Source: Candidatus Obscuribacterales bacterium (lineage in GTDB: Bacteria; Cyanobacteriota; Vampirovibrionia; Obscuribacterales; Obscuribacteraceae). Taken from it: a DNA stretch of 48,141 nucleotides. Shown here in pieces: positions 1 to 8,248 of the stretch. The notes under the pieces were generated by a model that did no database searches, was not told the DNA's origin, and saw only the letters and a list, made by a program, of their open reading frames with translations. Position numbers and translations under genes: made by a program. Every line of letters begins with the position of its first letter. The first letter of the stretch is position 1. The stretch is from contig JAIETF010000036.1 of NCBI GenBank assembly GCA_019745415.1, forward strand, positions 1 to 48,141, read 5' to 3'.

Positions 1-35
1 ACATTTGGCAGTTTGCAAGCTTTTTGCTAAATTAG

Positions 36-2345
36 TTGTGTAAACCTGGTATCAAAAGCCCCCCCTTTTACTTGGTTTGGTCACAAGAATTGCCCCTCAG
101 TCCTGAAACAGTCTTATTGCAGCAAGCCCGCGAGGCTTTTGAGCGGGCAGATGCCGTGCGGGCTGAGCAGTGTTATGCCGCCTTGATGAAGGTTCTCAAG
201 GAAGATGACCCTTATTATGCCGAGTGTTTGGAATGTCTTGTCGTTATCAAGAAAGAGACAGGAGATTTCTATGGCGCCTTGGAATACAATCGCCGCCTTG
301 TAAAGCTAGGTGAGGTACTGCTGGGTGCCAATCATCCCGGGGTGAAGCAGTGGCAGTTGGAACTAGCGCAGCTGGAAGAGAAAGTTAGGTCTAACCGAGC
401 AGCTGTCGGGCTCAAAGATGATACTGATAATGGTGGCGCACAGTCAGCCTATGCCGGTATGCCGAGCAGTGGTCAAAATGGTCCTATGGGACAAGAACAA
501 GGTCAGTCTCAAACACAGAAGCCGCCTCTATCTGCTCTTAATTTTGCCAGTTTGCCTACTCCCGACAGTCAGGATAAGACTGTTATCTGGCAAGGTGGTT
601 CTATGGCCGCCGATCCGCTCTCTGGCTTTTCGGCGCAGTCCCAAACTAGTTCTCAGCGCCAGCAGGCTCAATCAAACACGTCTTCAAGCCAGTTTTCCAC
701 TCAAAGTCAATTCTCAACCCAGAGTCAGTTCTCGACCCAGAGTCAAAAGACTGGGCAGGGCGCCGGCTCCCAGCAAAACCAGTATGCCACTCAAAGTCAG
801 ATAAATACTGGTGAGCGAAAAGAAGGGCAATCTCAATCTGGCCAAATGGTGCGTCGTCCGGCCAGAACCGAACGCAACAAGACTTTTGCTGACCGAGATT
901 CTGACGAAGATGATGTGGATAGATTATCAGGTGAAGTCTATGTTTCCGCTGATGGTGAAGATGAAGGATCTCGCCCTCGCAAGTTCAAGCTCAGCGAACA
1001 AGATATTAGAGACCGCCAGCAAATGCATTCCAGACAAATTAGGGAACGCAACGACAGTGTCGTTAAAGCTGTGCTTGTCTGTTTGACCACAGGCGTTTTG
1101 GTATCTTCGCTCTATTATCTGTGGCTTCCTTTCTCGACCCCCTTACAGAACTTTTCTACCGCTAAGCTGAGGCAGTCGGCCGATGGCAAACGCACCTTGC
1201 GTTTCAAAACAAACAAAGAGCTAATCTATAAGTTTGACGCTCAAACAGCAAATTTTGGTTATTCGATTTTCGGCTTTGGGTTTGACGAATTTTTGCGTTC
1301 CATACCATCTTCTGTTTTCAACAAAGAATTCTGGATTTTAGATCGCGGCGTCGAGCGTGGTCGCGATATGGTAGATGAAGACGGGACATTCCTCTTTGAA
1401 GAGAAAAGCCCCTTGGAAGCACATGTGGCCAATATTCAGAAGCTCGGCTATTTATCTAGACTTTTCTTCAATCGCAATAAGACTTATCCGGCCGCGCTTA
1501 GTGATCTAAAGACAGTCGATTCGGTGGAAAGCACAGGTGATAAAGCCAGTCGTGACTCTGTGGGTGGTGCAGCCACTGCTCAGGACGTTGCTAATTCTAG
1601 TTCAACCGAGACAGAAGGCTCTTCAGCAACTACCGAGGGTGCTTCTCCTGATCCAGAGTCCAGTTCCGTCTCCACCTCCGGCTCCGAGGTGTCTGCCGAG
1701 AATAGCGATGAAAACCAACTAGAGCCTGGAATTAGTCAGGATAGTTTCACTGTTTTCAATGCCTACACTAAGCGGAAATATTTACCGCGTTATATGGCTT
1801 TCGATATCAATGTTGAGGAGGGTAAGGAAGAGTCTTCTCTAAACAGTGAATTAGAAAGATTGAGTAAGGGCGGTCTTTTCCCTGGTGAGAAATCTCCAGA
1901 AGTATGTGGCATTAGTGGCTGCTTTTATAAGATCAAGAGTGAAAAGCGCACTATTAATGCCATTGTTTTTAGGGGCACAACCCTAGATGGGGATTTCGTG
2001 CGAGGTACCGGCGCCAATGCTGTCTACTTAGACATTAGTGTAGACGGACAAACTCGCGATCCTGTCGACAAAACCTCTCCTTTAGCCCGTGCCTTTATCG
2101 GGCTTGGTCCTCGTTTTCAGTTGCGCCCCAATTACTTCTGCATTTTGCAATATGATCAGCCAATGGCTTTGCCGTTATGGCTTTTGCGCTTGCGCACCAT
2201 ATTGCCGGCGCTTTTGCTTGGTGCTGTATTTGCTGGGCTCGGGCACATTTCACTAGTTAAGCGCAATCAGTATATTGGTTACGGTATGGGCGGGCTTTGC
2301 CTGGTCACAGCTCTACTTTCTTTTCTCAATGCCATTTTTCCCTGA
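36..2345 (+). CDS. Membrane-anchored Gln/Ser-rich protein with N-terminal TPR-like helices
   Basis: Function not recognised. The 769-residue product has a helical TPR-like stretch at about residues 27-115. A Gln/Ser-rich linker (about 140-290) follows, with three tandem QFSTQS copies near residues 216-236, and then a charged stretch. A single TM segment lies near 343-365. The next part is probably extracytoplasmic and contains a Ser/Thr/Glu-rich linker (about 497-565). Two closely spaced TM segments sit at the C-terminus (about 719-741 and 748-768). The reading frame cannot extend upstream because TAG lies at 33-35. The first possible start is TTG at 36; I see no Shine-Dalgarno sequence, so the true start may be a little further in. 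It is convergent with the next gene, 24 bp apart. The topology suggests a cytoplasmic protein-interaction domain tethered to the membrane, but the role is unknown. Confidence 0.75.
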   Translation: MCKPGIKSPPFYLVWSQELPLSPETVLLQQAREAFERADAVRAEQCYAALMKVLKEDDPYYAECLECLVVIKKETGDFYGALEYNRRLVKLGEVLLGANHPGVKQWQLELAQLEEKVRSNRAAVGLKDDTDNGGAQSAYAGMPSSGQNGPMGQEQGQSQTQKPPLSALNFASLPTPDSQDKTVIWQGGSMAADPLSGFSAQSQTSSQRQQAQSNTSSSQFSTQSQFSTQSQFSTQSQKTGQGAGSQQNQYATQSQINTGERKEGQSQSGQMVRRPARTERNKTFADRDSDEDDVDRLSGEVYVSADGEDEGSRPRKFKLSEQDIRDRQQMHSRQIRERNDSVVKAVLVCLTTGVLVSSLYYLWLPFSTPLQNFSTAKLRQSADGKRTLRFKTNKELIYKFDAQTANFGYSIFGFGFDEFLRSIPSSVFNKEFWILDRGVERGRDMVDEDGTFLFEEKSPLEAHVANIQKLGYLSRLFFNRNKTYPAALSDLKTVDSVESTGDKASRDSVGGAATAQDVANSSSTETEGSSATTEGASPDPESSSVSTSGSEVSAENSDENQLEPGISQDSFTVFNAYTKRKYLPRYMAFDINVEEGKEESSLNSELERLSKGGLFPGEKSPEVCGISGCFYKIKSEKRTINAIVFRGTTLDGDFVRGTGANAVYLDISVDGQTRDPVDKTSPLARAFIGLGPRFQLRPNYFCILQYDQPMALPLWLLRLRTILPALLLGAVFAGLGHISLVKRNQYIGYGMGGLCLVTALLSFLNAIFP

Positions 2346-2369
2346 TATCCAAAAGCGATTTTCTGCAGC

Positions 2370-4151
2370 TTATTTTGGTGGGGGCAGAAAGAATGGCAAT
2401 TTTGATTTGTCTCTTTCTGTAGTTGGTGCGCTACTGTTTCCGGTGTTATTTCTTTTGAGAGGCGGCGGCACAAAGAGCGGTGGTTTCATATACTGTACTT
2501 CCTTTGCTAGAGGCGGCGGCAGAAACACCGGCGGTTTAAGGGTCTTGGTATCGACCGGTGCCGGAGGTAAAAAAGCCGGCGGCGGCAGATAGGTTATATT
2601 TAGCGGTTTGACTGTTTTGTTTAGACTGGCGGCAATAATAGGCTTGTCTTTGTATATCAGGGCGAGAGTATTTTTGTCTCGGGCGGTCGGCTTGCCGGTT
2701 TGTTTGCAGGAAGAGCCGAAATACATAATGTCACTCACTGCCGTGGAGTGATCAAGCCCTAGGCTATGACCAATTTCGTGCATGGTAATAGAGGCGCATT
2801 CGCCGTCTCTAACAGGCTTTTGGTCAAAGGGATTGATTGTGGTGACAGAGACCTTGGCCGAGAGTATTTCAGCTCTCTCAGTCTTTATGTCGGTGATGCC
2901 CGCCTTTAACCTGGTCCTGCCATTCTCGCTCATGCCCAGAGCGGCATTGGAAAAACTGACTGAAATGTTTGCTGTTTGAGGGTTCTCGACCAACCGATAA
3001 GAAAGCTTAGGGCAAACCGAGCACCAAGTGTCCAAGGCATGGATGGTAAAGTCGCGATAGATTGATTTGTAGCCGCTTTCGCTTGTGCCGCTTTTGATAT
3101 AGACCTTAAGCGGCATTTTGGATGCCGGCCAACTGGGCACTACTCCATTTTCCATGCAGTTTTCCAGATAATCTGGTTTTTTCTCGAGTCCCGGCTTTTG
3201 TTTGCCCAGATCGTCCTTAAGTTCGGCAATGAAAACCTCCGCCTTTTGCCGATTCTGAGGATTTGTCTCTAGCTGCGTATAACGAGTCAGCCAATTAATT
3301 GCTTCCTGAAAATTGCCAGTGTCTTGATAGGCTAGACCGATTGTGTAAAGAGTATTTGCTTGATTTGCCTGAAAGCCCAGGGCTTTCTTTCCTTCTTCTA
3401 TCGCTCTTTCCGATTCGCCCAGTTCTCTCAGCACGTAAGCTAGGTTGCCGTGTACAGAACCAGAATAGGTTGAGGGATCAAAACGGGCGGCCCGCTCTAA
3501 ATGTTTCTTGGCAATGGAAAGATTGTTTGCAGCCACGGCGCGTTCTGCCAGTTTCAGATAACCGAAGGCACCAACCTGGCTAAGTAAATTACTCGCTTGT
3601 TGTTTCATTTCCGGGTCAGCGCCGGGCTGCTTTTGGGCTTCTTCAAGACCCTTGATTGCTTCTTCTAAGTTGCCGCTTTCATAGTTGATCAGGGCTATGT
3701 CATAAGTGCTGTTCTTGTAAGACTGGTCTAGCTTTGCCGCCTTCTTCAGTTCGGCAATTGCCCCTTGAAAGTCTTTCTGAGCCTTGAGGCAGGTCGACAG
3801 CTGTCTGTGCAGATAACCAGAATAAGCAGTCGGGTCGCAACTTATACCGCTTTGCGCCACTTGCGCGGCTTCGCTATAACTACCGGCGCCTAAGAGTTTA
3901 TTGACTTTCTGGCAGGCATCATAGGCTTGTTTTTCCTTTTGATAATCGCTCGTTCTATTGCCGCCGTTCGAAACGGCCTGGGCGATCGTATATTTCGGCT
4001 CATTTCTTTTGGGGGCTGATTCTTGAGCTTCTGGGTTTATAGCCGCTGGGTCTTGCGCTACTGGGTCTTGCGCTATTGCTCTAGAAAAACTGTGGCAGAG
4101 CAGAAGAGAAAGAAAGAGAGCTGAAACGATAGTGGGCGAGTGTATTGCCAA
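2370..4151 (-). CDS. Secreted TPR protein with matrixin-like metzincin protease domain
   Basis: The 593-residue product starts with a signal peptide (hydrophobic core, then AIAQ as a likely cleavage site). Several TPR units follow at about residues 80-320. A metalloprotease-like domain comes next, with the metzincin zinc motif HEIGHSLGLDH at 458-468 (H458, E459, H462, H468) and a candidate Met-turn methionine at 476 in IMY. The short spacing to the Met-turn fits matrixin/M10-type enzymes. The tail is proline-rich, with four degenerate copies of a P-hydrophobic-hydrophobic-x-PPP motif. Just after the signal peptide there is a short AQDP repeat. It probably cleaves or remodels exported proteins, with the TPRs choosing the substrate; that part is inference. 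The gene is convergent with the first gene and divergent from the small operon starting at 4368. Confidence 0.82.
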   Translation of the reverse strand: MAIHSPTIVSALFLSLLLCHSFSRAIAQDPVAQDPAAINPEAQESAPKRNEPKYTIAQAVSNGGNRTSDYQKEKQAYDACQKVNKLLGAGSYSEAAQVAQSGISCDPTAYSGYLHRQLSTCLKAQKDFQGAIAELKKAAKLDQSYKNSTYDIALINYESGNLEEAIKGLEEAQKQPGADPEMKQQASNLLSQVGAFGYLKLAERAVAANNLSIAKKHLERAARFDPSTYSGSVHGNLAYVLRELGESERAIEEGKKALGFQANQANTLYTIGLAYQDTGNFQEAINWLTRYTQLETNPQNRQKAEVFIAELKDDLGKQKPGLEKKPDYLENCMENGVVPSWPASKMPLKVYIKSGTSESGYKSIYRDFTIHALDTWCSVCPKLSYRLVENPQTANISVSFSNAALGMSENGRTRLKAGITDIKTERAEILSAKVSVTTINPFDQKPVRDGECASITMHEIGHSLGLDHSTAVSDIMYFGSSCKQTGKPTARDKNTLALIYKDKPIIAASLNKTVKPLNITYLPPPAFLPPAPVDTKTLKPPVFLPPPLAKEVQYMKPPLFVPPPLKRNNTGNSSAPTTERDKSKLPFFLPPPK

Positions 4152-4224
4152 TTTCTTTCTATCTCTCTTTTTTCAGGTATGACGAGTATGACAAAAATTA
4201 GCAGCAGTTCCGAACAGAACAGAA

Positions 4225-4254
4225 TTGAACCAAACAGGGCCGCCAGACTATATG
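4225..4254 (+). promoter_or_regulatory. Candidate sigma70-type promoter
   Basis: TTGAAC (4225-4230) and TATATG (4249-4254) are separated by 18 bp, in the intergenic region upstream of the gene starting at 4368. The implied leader is about 110 nt and contains a 6-bp inverted pair, GGCTCC (4300-4305) and GGAGCC (4324-4329). It was called by eye from the two hexamers only. Confidence 0.35.
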
Positions 4255-4367
4255 CCCTTATGAGAATTAGGGTAAACACTATCTCTATTTGAAGACCAAG
4301 GCTCCTACAATGCTTTAGGTGGTGGAGCCCTGGGTAAGAATTGGAAAGAAGAAGGGAGTCTTTAATA

Positions 4368-5081
4368 ATGGCTGATAAGATCACTGGCAAAACTGTACTC
4401 GGAGCTCTTTCCGATTTGTTTATCATCTGTCTGATGGTGGGCGGTGCCGGCTTCGGCGGCTATTACGTGGGCATGAACCAGAGATTGGCGCCGGTCTTGT
4501 TGGTGCCGCCAGGTACAGCCGGGGCAAGAGCCGAGCAGACTGCTGCGCCGACTTCTGTTGATAAAGCCGCTGGGGCTGCCTCGAGCCATAGCGGGGGCGG
4601 CGCCGATGCCGCCAAGAAAGAGGGCAAGACAGACGGTGCCGCTGCGGCCGCTTTGCCGCAGAGTACCGAGGCTGCCGCGCAGAAGAAATCGGATGCTGCC
4701 GCTCAGAAGAAGCCGGATGCTGCCAATAAGAACGCAAAAATGCGCTATTGGCTGATTTCTTCAGGGGAAGATTATTGCGGCTATTCGGTTACGGTTAATG
4801 TGAATAATAATCCGGTCGATTCGTTTTTTGGTCCCGATAAGATAGTAGAGGTGACTAAGCTGATCAAGCCCGGCGAGAATCAAGTAAAGTTTGAGGCCAA
4901 AGCCCTTGGCGAACAATACAACAAGCATACCGGCGATTCGGCTTATGCCGTCACTGTCAAACTTGTTAAAGGCTCGCATATGCAGGACAACTTCGCAGCC
5001 AAAGACGTCTTGATGAGCTATAGCCGCAATGCTGCCGAGACTCAGGACTTCAACGACGTAACGAGCTTCAAGGTCGAATAG
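4368..5081 (+). CDS. Membrane-anchored protein with Ala/Lys-rich linker, unknown function
   Basis: Not recognised. I chose ATG 4368 because GGGAG lies about 11 nt upstream. The longer frame would use a TTG at 4341 and place charged residues before the conserved-looking MADKITG start. The 237-residue product has one TM segment near residues 13-35. An Ala-rich linker follows with two copies of an AAQKK-S/P-DAA repeat, then a C-terminal domain of about 110 residues that looks beta-rich. This is the topology of a signal-anchored periplasmic or surface protein. It leads a tight three-gene group, with 9 and 10 bp gaps, ending in a Ser/Thr kinase, so it may be a partner or sensor for that kinase (inference). 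Confidence 0.7.
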   Translation: MADKITGKTVLGALSDLFIICLMVGGAGFGGYYVGMNQRLAPVLLVPPGTAGARAEQTAAPTSVDKAAGAASSHSGGGADAAKKEGKTDGAAAAALPQSTEAAAQKKSDAAAQKKPDAANKNAKMRYWLISSGEDYCGYSVTVNVNNNPVDSFFGPDKIVEVTKLIKPGENQVKFEAKALGEQYNKHTGDSAYAVTVKLVKGSHMQDNFAAKDVLMSYSRNAAETQDFNDVTSFKVE

Positions 5082-5090
5082 AGTAGAGCA

Positions 5091-5615
5091 ATGAAAGCAA
5101 AAGTTTTATTCATAACTTGCTTGATGACGGTTGACGCTTTCTTCATCGGCTTTGCCTACAGTTTCAACACACATCCAGTGTTAATTGAAGATCCTAGTTT
5201 GCCCGCCAAGCAGATTGATAGAGGTAGCACTGCCGGCAGTGGCGACACGTCAAATAAATCTAGTTCTGGGGAATATGGTCCCAGCAAGACGCAGTTGTCT
5301 GGAAAGAATGAAGCAAGTGGCTCTCCTAAGGGCGGCACCAAGGCAAAGAAGAACGAAAGCAAGAGAATTAAGCAGAGCGAGGGCAAGAGTCCTAAGGGCA
5401 CTGAGGTCCAGGATAAGAAAGCTCTTCCTAAGAAAATTGACAAGCCCGGCAAAGCTAATAAATCAGATAAGTCAAATAAGCCGGACAGGACCAATAAATC
5501 AGATGCAAGCAAGTCTAAGCCGCCTGAAAAGATTGAATCTGCAGGAATCTCAAATGATGGAAGAGAGTTTGGGGCGGAGAAAGCTCTCTTTGGGAAGCTT
5601 CTCATTGGAACATAA
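5091..5615 (+). CDS. Small exported or anchored Lys/Ser-rich low-complexity protein
   Basis: Not recognised. The 174-residue product has an N-terminal hydrophobic segment (residues 5-24) that could be a signal peptide or anchor. The rest is almost entirely a disordered, strongly basic Lys/Ser/Pro/Gly region with repeated NKSDKSNKPD-like runs. It starts 9 bp after the previous stop and ends 10 bp before the kinase gene, so co-transcription is likely. A basic disordered tail could bind nucleic acid, polyphosphate or the cell wall, or be a kinase substrate; none of this can be shown from the sequence. A long frame on the opposite strand here is only the mirror of this low-complexity coding sequence. 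Confidence 0.6.
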   Translation: MKAKVLFITCLMTVDAFFIGFAYSFNTHPVLIEDPSLPAKQIDRGSTAGSGDTSNKSSSGEYGPSKTQLSGKNEASGSPKGGTKAKKNESKRIKQSEGKSPKGTEVQDKKALPKKIDKPGKANKSDKSNKPDRTNKSDASKSKPPEKIESAGISNDGREFGAEKALFGKLLIGT

Positions 5616-5625
5616 CGGTTAAAGT

Positions 5626-7587
5626 ATGGGAAAGAAGCAGGACCACAAGAAAGCGAAGGAGGCACCAAGAGAAGTCTCTATTGAAATTTCTCGTGAGACT
5701 CTTGCTCAAGTTGATTCTCAAGCTGATTCTTCTCCCCTTAATCAAGAAGCTCTTTTGCAGCCTGATTCTCAAAAGTCTAGGAAAGACTTCGAGCAGAATC
5801 ATGCTGCAAATTCTGATGAAGATTTTGATCAGGATACTGGTAACAAACTAGCTGATAGCTCCAGTTTGGCGGGTGATGCTGTTTGCTCACGTACCGGCCA
5901 ATCACCCTATCAAATTGATGATAGTGCCGACTCTTCGTTGACCGGTGGTTACAAGCTTGTGCAAAGCTTGATTTATCACTTACCGGCTAAGTATGAAGTG
6001 TTGGAGCAGATTGGACGCGGTGGCATGGGCACTGTATTTAAGGCTAAGCACAGAGACCTAGATGAAATTGTTGCTATCAAAGTTCTCAACCCAGAACTCT
6101 TAGAGAAAGAGGGAGAGGCATTGCGCAGGCGGTTTCTCACCGAAGCAAAAGCTGCGAGTCGCCTGCATCATCCTAATTTGATCATGCTAAAGGACTATGG
6201 TGTCACCGAGGATGGTGTCGCCTTTATGGTGATGGAATTTGTCGAGGGCGAAAGTCTTGAGAAGTATATTGCCGGAAAGTCAAGGCTGGAGCCCAAGGAA
6301 GCAGTCCGTCTGGGGCTAAGCTTGTGCGATGGTCTCCACCATGCTCACAGCAATGGCATCATTCATCGCGATATCAAGCCGATGAATATATTTATCTCAA
6401 CCGACCAAGTGCCAAAAATCTTAGACTTCGGCATCGCTCGGGTGACTTCTGGTGGACGGACGCAGGGCTTAACTTCTACAGGTGAGGTTTTCGGCAGCCC
6501 TCTTTATATCGCTCCGGAACAGGGACTTTCTTCTAAGGTTGATGAGCGTGCCGATATTTACTCTCTGGGTTGTGTGCTGTATGAATCAGTAACCGGACAG
6601 CCGCCGTATATGGGAGAGAATGCCATCCAGACTGTGATGATGCACCTCAACTCGCCTGTACCTAATGCCGATCACTTTCTTGCCAGAAGTGGAGCGCCGC
6701 CTCTTCCGGGCGGATTGTCAGATGTTATTGCCAAGTGCATGGCGAAAGAGCCCCGGCAGCGCTTTCAGAGTGTTAGTGAGCTGAAAGCGGAACTTGAATT
6801 GATTTATAACGGTGAGATGAGCCAGACCGGCAGAAACCGCACGATCGAGCCGGACTTCAATCAAGGTAGTCCCAGCACCGGTGCGTTTAAGAAAGTAGCC
6901 ACCGGTTCACAGCCTCGTCTTGATAGAAGAGCAAGCTCGTTGAAACCATCAAGCAATCTGGCTATGCCTCTGATTGTTTTGGCTTTGTTTGCCCTAGTTC
7001 TGACATTCTTTGGTCGTTCCTTATTGAACGGCTTTTCAAACACCTCTGTTTCCACTGGCGGCGCTTTGCTGCAAACTCAGCCTCAGAGCCAGACTCTGGG
7101 GCTGAGTCAAGGAGGCGTACCAAGCGCTGGAAAGGTCAAGTTGCTGGACAAAGCTTTCAATATGGACACCACCAAAGCTTTTGAGGCTTTCAACCAAGGC
7201 GATTATCAATCTTCGATGATTATGCTCAAGGGGACTATTAGTGTTTACGATGATGAACTTTTGAGCTTGCGTGGGCGGCTTGAGCGAGCCGAGCCGGAGC
7301 AAAGTCGATTGCTCAATGCTGAGATCGAAAGAATTACTTGGCTGAAAGCCGATAACCTGCAACATGTAGGCAATTGCTTGAGCCACCTGGGACTTTATGA
7401 AGATGCGATCAAGTATTATCGGCAGGCTATCGATCTGTATCATCCTTTTGCTATGCGAGGCATACAAAATTCATACATAGACATGGCATACGAAGCCTTG
7501 ATAGGTCTATACAACAAAGTGGGAAAGAAGGCTGAGGCGGCGCAGATTGGTTCCGAATTTCAGGAGGTCAGGGCCATGCGAAAATGA
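5626..7587 (+). CDS. Hanks-type Ser/Thr protein kinase with TM segment and TPR tail
   Basis: A membrane-spanning Ser/Thr kinase of 653 residues. A disordered Ser/Gln/Asp-rich N-terminus (about 120 residues) precedes the kinase domain (about 123-390). Visible motifs are the glycine loop GRGGMGTV, ATP-binding Lys152, catalytic HRD at 247-249, DFG at 267-269, and the activation-segment motif GSPLYIAPEQ. One TM helix lies near 447-465. An extracytoplasmic part with TPR-like helices follows, including the pattern HVGNCLSHLGLYEDAIKYYRQAI. All catalytic residues are present, so it should be active. By family, such kinases phosphorylate Thr/Ser on cytoplasmic partners in response to ligand or protein binding outside. 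It is the third gene of a tight group with the two membrane or secreted proteins upstream, which are candidate partners. Confidence 0.93.
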   Translation: MGKKQDHKKAKEAPREVSIEISRETLAQVDSQADSSPLNQEALLQPDSQKSRKDFEQNHAANSDEDFDQDTGNKLADSSSLAGDAVCSRTGQSPYQIDDSADSSLTGGYKLVQSLIYHLPAKYEVLEQIGRGGMGTVFKAKHRDLDEIVAIKVLNPELLEKEGEALRRRFLTEAKAASRLHHPNLIMLKDYGVTEDGVAFMVMEFVEGESLEKYIAGKSRLEPKEAVRLGLSLCDGLHHAHSNGIIHRDIKPMNIFISTDQVPKILDFGIARVTSGGRTQGLTSTGEVFGSPLYIAPEQGLSSKVDERADIYSLGCVLYESVTGQPPYMGENAIQTVMMHLNSPVPNADHFLARSGAPPLPGGLSDVIAKCMAKEPRQRFQSVSELKAELELIYNGEMSQTGRNRTIEPDFNQGSPSTGAFKKVATGSQPRLDRRASSLKPSSNLAMPLIVLALFALVLTFFGRSLLNGFSNTSVSTGGALLQTQPQSQTLGLSQGGVPSAGKVKLLDKAFNMDTTKAFEAFNQGDYQSSMIMLKGTISVYDDELLSLRGRLERAEPEQSRLLNAEIERITWLKADNLQHVGNCLSHLGLYEDAIKYYRQAIDLYHPFAMRGIQNSYIDMAYEALIGLYNKVGKKAEAAQIGSEFQEVRAMRK

Positions 7588-7641
7588 AGTACTGCTCTCT
7601 TTTCGTGATGCGAGATTGTGCTGGAAAGTACTTGGGGGTAG

Positions 7642-7659
7642 AGTGCGAACTATCGCACT
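7642..7659 (+). terminator. Small hairpin after kinase gene, possible terminator
   Basis: AGTGCGA and TCGCACT form a perfect 7-bp stem around a 4-nt loop, 54 bp after the kinase stop. A T-rich but interrupted stretch follows. This could be a weak intrinsic terminator separating the first kinase operon from the next one. Confidence 0.35.
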
Positions 7660-7749
7660 AACTTAGTTTTCTTGCAGTGGCGCGAAGGTGCCAAACCATG
7701 GTAAATAATTACTTCAGGTGCGACCGGGCTAGGTTCAGGGAGAAGAGCA

Positions 7750-8247
7750 TTGACTAGTTTTTTTACTAAAACACTTGGATTTGCTAATAGGCTATTCCTT
7801 TTTGCGTTTGCGTTTGCCTTTGCGCTACCTTTGCTTTTGTCTCAGTTTTTGCTTTTGCCAGACTTCTTAGGACTTGTTGCATCTGGCCAAAAAAACAACT
7901 GCGCTTTAGCTGCCGAGAAAGAGCAGGCAGAATCGTCCAAAGCGCTTGTGGTTATGATGTTCGATGAACACTGTGTACTGTGGTGCGGCAAGGTTCGACC
8001 GATTATGAAGGAACTAGCAGGTGAATTCGGCGAGAGAGTCGTCATCGACGAAGTAGATGCTTCAAAAGGAAAGGATAAGGAAGCCGCCGATAAGTGCAAG
8101 CGGCTTGGTATTCTAAGCTATTTCAAGGACGTTGAGGCCGTGCCGGTCGTGCTTATTTTTGACGGTAAGCGCAAGCTAGTCAAAGAACTCAATGGCCCCA
8201 AAACTAAAGAGTTCTACAAAGCCGCAATAGAGAAGGCAATTAAATAG
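7750..8247 (+). CDS. Exported thioredoxin-fold protein lacking the normal CxxC pair
   Basis: The 165-residue product begins with a hydrophobic signal peptide or anchor (residues 10-38). A thioredoxin-like domain follows: a beta strand (ALVVMMFD), the active-site region, EFGERVVIDEVDAS, and the cis-Pro-type segment VEAVPVVLIF. The active site reads C75-VLW-C79-GKV. W-C-G is kept, but the usual second Cys of WCxxC is Val82, and an extra Cys lies four residues before C79. The start is TTG 7750, behind a good AGGGAG site. Its stop is followed after one base by the next kinase gene, so the two are co-transcribed. It may sense redox state or hold a partner by one Cys rather than act as an oxidoreductase (inference). 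Confidence 0.75.
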   Translation: MTSFFTKTLGFANRLFLFAFAFAFALPLLLSQFLLLPDFLGLVASGQKNNCALAAEKEQAESSKALVVMMFDEHCVLWCGKVRPIMKELAGEFGERVVIDEVDASKGKDKEAADKCKRLGILSYFKDVEAVPVVLIFDGKRKLVKELNGPKTKEFYKAAIEKAIK

Positions 8248-8248
8248 G

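Noticed and set aside
5156..5668. 170-codon Leu/Ser-rich minus-strand frame
   Set aside because: Mirror of the Lys/Ser-rich plus-strand gene, which has a hydrophobic leader and operon spacing.
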